64,000 bases of DNA, from NCBI RefSeq assembly GCF_042646165.1, contig NZ_JBHRTC010000025.1; one strand, 5' to 3'. The notes beneath the pieces were generated by a model. The model made no database searches. It was given only the letters and a program-made list of their open reading frames with translations, and was not told the origin of the DNA. This document shows, one piece after another, positions 56,096 to 64,000 of the stretch. The position numbers were made by a program, and so were the translations under genes. The first letter of the stretch is position 1; the number at the start of each line of letters is the position of its first letter. The stretch is from Microbaculum marinum (GTDB lineage: Bacteria > Pseudomonadota > Alphaproteobacteria > Rhizobiales > Tepidamorphaceae).

Positions 56096-57325
56096 CTACC
56101 GCTCGCCAAGGGCGGGTTCGCCCTTCTTCTCGCGGATCAGATTGACGAAGCGCGTGAACAGGTAGTGCGAGTCCATCGGTCCCGGCGACGCCTCGGGGTG
56201 GTACTGGACCGAGAACACGGGTTTCCCCTTGAGCCGGATGCCGCAGTTCGAATTGTCGAACAGCGACAGGTGCGTCTCTTCGGCGGAATCCGGCAGACTG
56301 TCGCCGGCGACGGCGAAGCCGTGGTTCATGGACGTGATCTCGACCTTGCCCGTGGTGTGGTCCTTGACGGGGTGATTGGCGCCGTGATGGCCCTGGTGCA
56401 TCTTCTCGGTCCTGGCGCCGATCGACAGGCCGAGCATCTGGTGCCCGAGACAGATCCCGAACACCGGCAGCCCCGTCTCGATCAGTTTCGAGATGACCGG
56501 CACGGCGTATTCCCCCGTCGCCTCCGGATCGCCCGGCCCGTTCGACAGGAAGATCCCGTCCGGGTTCATGGAGAGAATGCGCTCGGCATCGGTGGTCGCG
56601 GAGACGACGGTGACCCGGCAGCCGAGCCCGGCCAGCTGGCGCAGAATGTTCCGCTTGATGCCGTAGTCGATGGCCACCACGTGGTACTTCGGGTCTTCCA
56701 GTCGGCCGTACCCTTCGCCCCATTCCCAGGGCGTTTCGTCCCAGTCGTAGCTCTGGGCTGCGGTTACCGCCGGCACCAGGTCCATTCCGACCAGCCCCGG
56801 CCAGGCGCCGGCCTCTGCCTTGAGGGCATCAAGATCGAAATTGCCGTCGGGATCATGGGCAATCACCGCGTTCGGCATGCCCTTTTCCCGGATCAGCGTC
56901 GTCAGCGCCCGCGTGTCGATGCCGGCAAGGCCGATGATGCCGCGGGCCCTCAGCCACGCGTCGAAATGCCGTGCCGAACGCCAGTTGGACGGCTCCGTGA
57001 TCGGCGTGCGGACGATGCAGCCCAGAACGCCCGACGCCGCAGCGAGGTTGGTCGTCTCGATGTCCTCGTCGTTAGTGCCGACATTGCCGATGTGCGGGAA
57101 GGTGAAGGTGATGATCTGGCCCGCGTAGGAGGGGTCGGTGAGGATCTCCTGATAGCCCGTCATTGCAGTGTTGAAGCACACTTCGCCGACGGCCTTGCCG
57201 ACCGCGCCGAGGCCCTGGCCTCTCAGGACGGTGCCGTCGGCCAGGACGACCACGGCGGTGGTCGCCGGCTCGCTCCAGCCGTCCATGCTCCCGGAGGGTG
57301 CTTCCTCCACGAGATCTTGCACCAT
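56096..57325 (-). CDS. carA: Carbamoyl-phosphate synthase small subunit
   Basis: 409 residues. The N-terminal small-subunit domain contains GYQEILTDPSYAGQIITFT and HIGNVGTNDEDIE. The class I glutamine amidotransferase domain has its nucleophile in GICLGHQMLGLS, and its His and Glu in QYHPEASPGP. It hydrolyses glutamine to feed ammonia to CarB. The gene lies apart from carB, with an HTH gene, a small ORF, a peptidase and a cupin between them. Upstream is a candidate promoter. Confidence 0.96.
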   Translation of the reverse strand: MVQDLVEEAPSGSMDGWSEPATTAVVVLADGTVLRGQGLGAVGKAVGEVCFNTAMTGYQEILTDPSYAGQIITFTFPHIGNVGTNDEDIETTNLAAASGVLGCIVRTPITEPSNWRSARHFDAWLRARGIIGLAGIDTRALTTLIREKGMPNAVIAHDPDGNFDLDALKAEAGAWPGLVGMDLVPAVTAAQSYDWDETPWEWGEGYGRLEDPKYHVVAIDYGIKRNILRQLAGLGCRVTVVSATTDAERILSMNPDGIFLSNGPGDPEATGEYAVPVISKLIETGLPVFGICLGHQMLGLSIGARTEKMHQGHHGANHPVKDHTTGKVEITSMNHGFAVAGDSLPDSAEETHLSLFDNSNCGIRLKGKPVFSVQYHPEASPGPMDSHYLFTRFVNLIREKKGEPALGER

Positions 57326-57421
57326 GATCGATTGCTCCCTACATATCCGCGCCGAAAGAGGCCGTTCCTGTTCATGACGAACACGCGGAAAGTGAAGACG
57401 GCCAAACGGGATCCGGGCGGA

Positions 57422-57450
57422 AGCTAGGACACGAACACGCCCCCGTCAAG
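57422..57450 (-). promoter_or_regulatory. Candidate promoter of carA
   Basis: Minus strand CTTGAC (57445-57450) and CTAGCT (57422-57427), spacing 17 bases. The -35 lies within a small CCCCCGT/ACGGGGG hairpin (about 57440-57459), which could modulate it. Confidence 0.4.
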
Positions 57451-57566
57451 AAACGGGGGAAAAGAATTTATCTCTTAAATATCAACGGTTTGGAGACTAT
57501 CTACTGGTTGCGCTCCCCGCGCCCGGTGGGGTATTCTTCCGCCGTTCGGGCAAGGGGACGGACATC

Positions 57567-58019
57567 ATGCTCCGCGATCAGATCAACGAAGCGCTCAAAG
57601 TAGCGATGAAAGACAAGGACAAGCGCCGCATGGCGACGCTGCGTCTCATCAATGCCGCCGTGAAGGACCGCGACATAGCGGCGCGCACCGGCGGCAAGGA
57701 CAGCGTCGGCGACGACGACATCCGCCAACTGCTGTCGAAGATGATCCGCCAGCGCGAGGAATCCGCGGTCGTCTATGCCGAGGCCGGCCGGACGGAACTG
57801 GCCGAGCAGGAACGCGAGGAAATCGAGATCATCAAGGACTTCCTGCCGCGCCAGATGTCGGCCGACGAGGTGCGCGGCGCCTGCGAGGAAGTGGTCAAGG
57901 AAATCGGCGCGCACGGCCTGCGCGACATGGGCAAATGCATGGCGACCCTGAAGGAGCGCTATCCCGGCCGCATCGACTTCGGCCAGGCAAGCACCGTCGT
58001 CAAGGGAATGCTGAACTAG
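57567..58019 (+). CDS. yqeY: GatB/YqeY domain-containing protein
   Basis: 150 residues of the YqeY family: RDQINEALKVAMKDKDKRRM at the start, then TLRLINAAVKDRDIAAR and the C-terminal DMGKCMATLKERYPGRIDFG. The domain is also the C-terminal tail of GatB, where it binds tRNA; the stand-alone form is a conserved protein of uncertain role, often upstream of dnaG and rpoD as here. It is followed by a strong terminator. Confidence 0.92.
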   Translation: MLRDQINEALKVAMKDKDKRRMATLRLINAAVKDRDIAARTGGKDSVGDDDIRQLLSKMIRQREESAVVYAEAGRTELAEQEREEIEIIKDFLPRQMSADEVRGACEEVVKEIGAHGLRDMGKCMATLKERYPGRIDFGQASTVVKGMLN

Positions 58020-58044
58020 CGGGATATCCGCTTTTGTGTTGGCC

Positions 58045-58076
58045 AAGGGCTCCGGCGCAAGCCGGGGCCCTTTCTT
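58045..58076 (+). terminator. Rho-independent terminator between yqeY and dnaG
   Basis: AAGGGC plus TCCGGC pair with GCCGG-GGCCCTT over a GCAA loop, followed by TCTT. Confidence 0.65.
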
Positions 58077-58160
58077 CGTGCACAGGCGGATCGAATCGAT
58101 TCGCAAGACTCGATTCGCAGCCGTATAATTCTGCGCCTTAGCTGGCGATCGTTGACCCTC

Positions 58161-60092
58161 ATGCGTTTCCCACCCTCGTTGCTCGACGAGATACGTGCCC
58201 GTCTGCCGGTTTCCGACGTCGTCGGCCGGAAGGTGAAACTGCGCCGGCAGGGGCGGGAGTTCATCGGGTTGTCGCCGTTCAACGCCGAAAAGACTCCCTC
58301 CTTCACGGTCAGCGACCAGAAGGGCTTCTACCACTGCTTTTCGTCGGGCAAGCACGGCGACATCTTCCGGTTTCTCATGGAAACCGAGGGGCTCAGCTTT
58401 CCCGAAGCGGTGGAACGTCTCGCCGGTGACGCGGGCGTGCCGATGCCCAAGCCCGACGCCTATTCGGAGAAGCGCGAGCGCGAGCGGGCCGGCCTGCTGG
58501 ACGTGGCCGAGGCGGCCGCCGCGTTCTTCGAGCGCTGCCTGACCGAACCCGGCGGCGCCCGCGCCCGAGACTACCTGCAGGAACGCGGGGTGGACCGGAA
58601 GATCCAGCAACAGTTCCGGATCGGCTATGCGCCCGGCGGCCGCCATGCATTGAAGGAGCATCTCGGCAAGCTCGGCATCGACAACGAGGCAATGGCCGCA
58701 GCGGGCCTGCTGATCACCGGATCCGACGTTGCCGTCCCGTTCGACAGGTTCCGCGACCGGCTGATCTTCCCCATCACCAATCTGCAGGGCCGGGTCATCG
58801 CTTTCGGCGGACGCGCGCTGCAGGCCGACCAACAGCCGAAATACCTGAACTCTCCGGAATCGGAGCTGTTCCACAAGGGCCGGGTGCTGTTCAACATGAC
58901 CGCAGCCCGGCGCGCCGTTCAGGAAAAAGGCACCATCGTCGTCGCCGAGGGGTACATGGACGTGGTCGCCCTGACCCGCGCCGGCTTCGCCAATGCGGTC
59001 GCGCCTCTCGGCACGGCCCTGACAGAGGACCAACTCGCGCTGCTGTGGCGGGTAACCGACGAGCCGGTGCTCTGTTTCGACGGCGATGCGGCGGGCCTGC
59101 GCGCCGCCTTCCGCTCCGCCGACCTGGCGCTGCCAGGACTCAAGGCCGGCAAGAGCCTGCGGTTTGCAATGCTCCCCGAAGGCATGGATCCCGACGACTT
59201 GCTCCGCGCCGACGGTCCCGCCGCCGTGGCGGAGGTGATCGGCAAGGCGGGCCCGCTGGCCGACATGCTGTGGACGCGGGAGGTCGAGGCCGCGCCGCTC
59301 GACACCCCGGAACGCCGTGCCGCCTTCGAGGCGCGTCTGCTCGAAACCGTCCGTCGCATCGCCGACGAACGGGTGCGGCGCCACTATGGCGAATTGTTCC
59401 GCGATCGGCTGGCGCAGTTCTTCGGGCGCCAGTCCGGGGTGGCGGGACGTGGGCGGCGGCCTGCGGGGGCTAGCCGGCAATGGCAGCCGCCGCGCGGCCG
59501 CAAGCAGTTCGGCCAGGCAGGGGCGGGTCCCGCCGCCGGCAGGGCGAGTTCCGACCTGGTGCGCCGGGTCGCCTCGGAACGGCGGACGCTGCCGCGCCGC
59601 GAAGCCATACTCATGCTGGCTCTGGTCAACCATCCCGCGTTTCTCGCCGATCGCGCCGAGATGGTAGCGGAGATGGAGATTTCGAACCGCGAGCTGGCGG
59701 ATCTGCGCGATGCGCTGCTCGACATCGTCGCGAGCCCGGACATCGATGCGCCCGAGCTGCGCCGGCGTCTCGCCGGACGCGGTCTGGAGTCGCTGGTCGA
59801 GAAGCTGGAAGCCTCCTGGGCCGCGTCCGGCCGGGCCGAATGGTGGGTCGATTCCGGGGCCGCCTCTATTGACGTGGAGCACGCGTGGGACCATACGGCG
59901 GCCTTGCATCACAAGCTCGTCACGTTACATAGGGAGCTCAAGGCAGCCGAGATAGCGCTCCAGGCAGAGCCGAGCGACGAAAATCTGGCGCGGCTGTTCG
60001 ACATTCAGACCCAGCTCGCGAACGCCGAGGGTACCGAGGCGCTGATGGAGGGCTTTGGCCAGGCATCCGGACGATCTGTGCGGGCGTTCTGA
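58161..60092 (+). CDS. dnaG: DNA primase
   Basis: 643 residues from ATG 58161 (a TTG three codons earlier is in frame). The N-terminal domain has GLSPFNAEKTPSF and YHCFSSGKHGD, where the zinc-binding Cys/His/Cys/Cys of CHC2 domains would be; three of the four ligands are replaced (Ser, Asn, Ser), so zinc binding is probably lost. The TOPRIM domain is intact: IVVAEGYMDVVAL, with LCFDGDAAGLRA carrying the acidic metal ligands. The C-terminal helicase-binding part is divergent. It makes the RNA primers for replication. rpoD follows, as in the classical macromolecular synthesis order. Confidence 0.95.
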   Translation: MRFPPSLLDEIRARLPVSDVVGRKVKLRRQGREFIGLSPFNAEKTPSFTVSDQKGFYHCFSSGKHGDIFRFLMETEGLSFPEAVERLAGDAGVPMPKPDAYSEKRERERAGLLDVAEAAAAFFERCLTEPGGARARDYLQERGVDRKIQQQFRIGYAPGGRHALKEHLGKLGIDNEAMAAAGLLITGSDVAVPFDRFRDRLIFPITNLQGRVIAFGGRALQADQQPKYLNSPESELFHKGRVLFNMTAARRAVQEKGTIVVAEGYMDVVALTRAGFANAVAPLGTALTEDQLALLWRVTDEPVLCFDGDAAGLRAAFRSADLALPGLKAGKSLRFAMLPEGMDPDDLLRADGPAAVAEVIGKAGPLADMLWTREVEAAPLDTPERRAAFEARLLETVRRIADERVRRHYGELFRDRLAQFFGRQSGVAGRGRRPAGASRQWQPPRGRKQFGQAGAGPAAGRASSDLVRRVASERRTLPRREAILMLALVNHPAFLADRAEMVAEMEISNRELADLRDALLDIVASPDIDAPELRRRLAGRGLESLVEKLEASWAASGRAEWWVDSGAASIDVEHAWDHTAALHHKLVTLHRELKAAEIALQAEPSDENLARLFDIQTQLANAEGTEALMEGFGQASGRSVRAF

Positions 60093-60284
60093 ATGATGCG
60101 GACTGACGGCCGGGGTAGAATTCGAATTAACTTTAATGGCGGATTAAGGGGCACACGGTAGCACGGATGATCGACGGGACGCGCGAAAGCCGCGGCTGAA
60201 GCCGGCGGTCGCGATTGTCGTTGCAGTTCCGGGACGAGGTCCCGGGCACCCTTCGTCCGGAACCCTTTGTCGGGAGACATGCAT

Positions 60285-62312
<2,028 letters not shown>

Positions 62313-62333
62313 CAACCAGTTGATATGATTAAA

Positions 62334-62363
62334 GAAAACGGCGGGCTCGGGCCCGCCGTTTTC
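62334..62363 (+). terminator. Rho-independent terminator of rpoD
   Basis: AAAACGGCGGGC pairs with GCCCGCCGTTTT over a short loop, so the stem's own end supplies the T residues; it lies about 20 bases after the stop. Confidence 0.8.
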
Positions 62364-62381
62364 GTTTGGGACTTAACCTGA

Positions 62382-62726
62382 TCAGTCGCCGGAGGGCGGC
62401 CGTTTTTTCTCTTCGCGGGCCGGTTCGTAGAGCCGGCCGTCCTCGGTCGCCTGGTGCACGGGCGGCGCCTTGGGCCGTTCCGGACTGCCCTGCGGGCTGT
62501 CCTCGCCGGGGGCGTCGCGATGATAGGGGTCGAGCGTGCCGCCCTTGGCCTGCTTGTGGCGGTCGCCGCCGATGGCCGGCTCGCCGGCGGGCGGATTCGG
62601 ATAGCGATCTCCGTAGGTTAGCCCGAGCCTGTCGACGGGATTGTGCTGGGCGTCGTAGCGCACGCGCTCTGCGTCCCTGGCGAGCTTGCGGTCTTCGGTG
62701 GTCAGTCGGGCGCGGGATTCGACCAT
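62382..62726 (-). CDS. Small hydrophilic protein, function unknown
   Basis: 114 residues from ATG 62726, preceded by CAGGAGAGA. It has no hydrophobic segment and is rich in Pro, Arg, Asp, Glu, Gly and Lys, with many charged residues, so it is probably disordered. No repeat or domain is visible. It is read toward rpoD's terminator. The longer frame from 62909 adds a stretch of unlikely composition and is not supported. I do not recognise the family. Confidence 0.6.
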   Translation of the reverse strand: MVESRARLTTEDRKLARDAERVRYDAQHNPVDRLGLTYGDRYPNPPAGEPAIGGDRHKQAKGGTLDPYHRDAPGEDSPQGSPERPKAPPVHQATEDGRLYEPAREEKKRPPSGD

Positions 62727-62909
62727 CTCGGTCTCTCCTGGAATGGGGTCAAGGCTTCCATGCGGAGAACGATCGGCGACAGAGTAAGTTCCGCACCATG
62801 CCTCTGCCGCCGCGGTGCCGGGACAGTGCCAGGACGGTGCCGGAACCGTGCCGTCGCTGTGCCGCGGGGCTGCCGGCCGGGTGCCAGGCATGCGGGCCAC
62901 GGATCTCAC

Positions 62910-64000
62910 TCACCGCGCCGGCGCGAACACCGGGCAGGGGGTGGCGATGCCGCGCAGCGGATGGTCGCCGAGCGCGACCAGCGGCTCGCTCGTCTCCGCG
63001 GCGAAGGCGCCGGACACCAGCACCGGTCGGCCGAGCGGCCGGCACAGGCCTTCCAGCCTGCTCACCAGGTTGACCGCCGGACCGATGGCGGTGAAGTCGA
63101 GCCGGTCGGCGGCGCCGATATTGCCCCACAGCATCTCGCCGAGATGCAGGGCGGTGCCGTACAGCAGCGGCGGCCGGCCCGCGCCGGCGCGCTGCCGGTC
63201 GAGGTGGTCCATGNNNNNNNNNNNNNNNNNNNNNNNNNNNNNNNNNNNNNNNGCAGCGGCGGCCGGCCCGCGCCGGCGCGCTGCCGGTCGAGGTGGTCCG
63301 TGCCGGCGCGCGCGGCGGCGGTGGCGCGCAGCGCCGCCTCGCAGGCCACCGCCGCCTGGCGCCCCTCGACCGGGAAGATCGCCAGCACCCCGTCGCCGAT
63401 GAACTTCAGAACCTCGCCGCCGAAGGCGTGCACGGCGCCGGCGATGCGGTCGAACCAGTCGCCGAGCGCGGCGACCACCTCGTCCGGCGCTGCGGCCTCC
63501 GACAGTTCGGTGAAGCCGCGCAGGTCGGCGTAGAGCAGCACGGCGCGGATGGTCTCGCCGGCATCGCGCCGCAGCCGGCCAGCCAGCACCCGGGCGGCGC
63601 TGCGCNNNNNNNNNNNNNNNNNNNCCCCGTCGTGGCGCGCGCGGCGAGCACCGCCAGCGGGGCCGCGGCGAAGCGGGCGACGTCGCCGAGCAGCGCCGCC
63701 TCGCCGGCCCGGAGAGGACGGCGCGCCGCCCAGCCCAGGACGGCGGGGCCAGCGGATGAGGGATCGGCAGAGGAAGGGTCGGCCGAGGAAGGGGTGGCTG
63801 AGGAAAGGTTGGCGGCGGCGCCGACGACATCCTGGCGGACGATGCCGGTGCCGAGCCCGGCCAGCCAGTCGCGCCCGACAGGGTCGCTCCCGGATAGCGC
63901 GGCTGCGGGCGCCGGCCGCTGGCCAAGCCCCAGCGCCTCGATGACCTCGCCGTCCCCGGCGCGCCACAGCCAGGTGCGCCGCGCGATGATCGGATGCGGC
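62910..64000 (-). CDS. Class III adenylate/guanylate cyclase, broken by assembly gaps
   Basis: A partial gene, running off the right end. Three pieces in three frames read as one protein. The first (63625-64000) is an N-terminal region with WLWRAGDGEVIEALGLGQRP. The second (about 63300-63605) is the catalytic domain: AVLLYADLRGFTELSE with the metal-binding Asp, then EVLKFIGDGVLAIFP. The third (62910-63213) is its end: YGTALHLGEMLWGNIGAADRLDFTAIGPAVNLVSRLE. Runs of N at 63214-63252 and 63606-63624 shift the frame; the first is almost surely a false gap. The product would make a cyclic nucleotide second messenger. Confidence 0.75.
   Translation of the reverse strand, partial: RIRSSRGAPGCGAPGTARSSRRWGLASGRRPQPRYPGATLSGATGWPGSAPASSARMSSAPPPTFPQPPLPRPTLPLPIPHPLAPPSWAGRRAVLSGPARRRCSATSPASPRPRWRCSPRAPRRXXXXXXXAQRRPGAGWPAAARCRRDHPRRAALRRPARLHRTVGGRSAGRGGRRARRLVRPHRRRRARLRRRGSEVHRRRGAGDLPGRGAPGGGGLRGGAARHRRRARRHGPPRPAARRRGPAAAXXXXXXXXXXXXXXMDHLDRQRAGAGRPPLLYGTALHLGEMLWGNIGAADRLDFTAIGPAVNLVSRLEGLCRPLGRPVLVSGAFAAETSEPLVALGDHPLRGIATPCPVFAPAR
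63164..63302. repeat. Assembly-derived duplication flanking an N run
   Basis: Bases 63164-63213 and 63253-63302 are identical at 49 of 50 positions (only the third base from the end differs, A versus G), on either side of 39 N. Offset is 89 bases. Collapsing 89 bases joins the two cyclase reading frames, so the two contig ends overlap and the N run is an artefact. Confidence 0.85.
63606..63624. other. Run of 19 N (second assembly gap)
   Basis: Unlike the first gap, the flanks show no shared sequence. The cyclase frame changes across it, so the true length is not 19 modulo 3. Confidence 0.9.

Noticed and set aside
57501..59912. An 803-codon minus-strand open frame
   Set aside because: Antisense to yqeY and dnaG, both certain genes; a shadow of high GC3.
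62910..63926. Calling the cyclase a pseudogene
   Set aside because: The frame breaks coincide with N runs, and one is explained by a duplicated contig end; the coding parts are otherwise intact.

Overview
This 64 kb window is chromosomal DNA of a GC-rich alphaproteobacterium, most likely of the order Hyphomicrobiales (Rhizobiales). The signs are a BA14K-family protein, a DUF992 protein, an Omp25/Omp31-type beta-barrel, a Porin_2-type porin, a LsrB/VtlR-like LysR regulator beside trxB, and the order carB ... carA - yqeY - dnaG - rpoD. I see no rRNA, tRNA, CRISPR array, insertion sequence or prophage. Genus cannot be fixed from the sequence alone.

Layout. 0-6 kb: a small lipoprotein and a small helical protein, a secreted choice-of-anchor-I protein, then a tight minus-strand unit of two related small membrane proteins and a secreted DNA/RNA endonuclease. 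After these come a probable small RNA, a tiny hydrophilic protein and a lytic transglycosylase. 6-20 kb: envelope and secreted proteins (Omp25-like barrel, SH3 protein, metzincin-type protease, DUF992, trypsin-like protease), an ABC exporter, and metabolic enzymes (crotonase, LOG phosphoribohydrolase, agmatinase, LLM oxidoreductase, aspartate aminotransferase). 20-32 kb: BA14K protein, SAF-domain oxidoreductase, three small membrane-anchored proteins, SRPBCC protein, PQQ-type sugar dehydrogenase, ion channel, XRE regulator, major porin, and MFS, GST and MATE genes. 32-42 kb: a two-subunit GMC oxidoreductase, TPR protein, methyltransferase, EamA transporter, an AT-rich stretch, an EF-G-like GTPase, MsrP, and a permease divergent from a LysR gene.

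42-50 kb: a second probable small RNA, LsrB/VtlR-like regulator and trxB, a 2OG-Fe(II) oxygenase, an ELM1-like protein, a MarR-GNAT fusion, an Lrp regulator, a MurA homologue with Asp in place of the fosfomycin-target Cys, and greA. 50-64 kb: carB, a small HTH gene facing a 41-codon ORF across an operator-like dyad, a zinc metallopeptidase, cupin, carA, yqeY, dnaG (with degenerate zinc ligands), rpoD, a small hydrophilic protein, and a class III nucleotide cyclase broken by two runs of N. One of those N runs is very probably a false gap: a 50-base duplication flanks it, and collapsing it restores the reading frame.

Themes. Much of the window serves the envelope (porins, peptidoglycan enzymes, secreted hydrolases) and redox or stress control (trxB, LsrB/VtlR-like regulator, MsrP, two sRNAs with exposed C-rich anti-Shine-Dalgarno loops). 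The housekeeping block at the right end covers carbamoyl phosphate synthesis, primase and the vegetative sigma factor. The less ordinary parts are the nuclease/membrane-pair operon, the two sRNAs, the HTH/small-ORF module, and a GTTGC-N6-GCAAC dyad found upstream of both outer-membrane protein genes.
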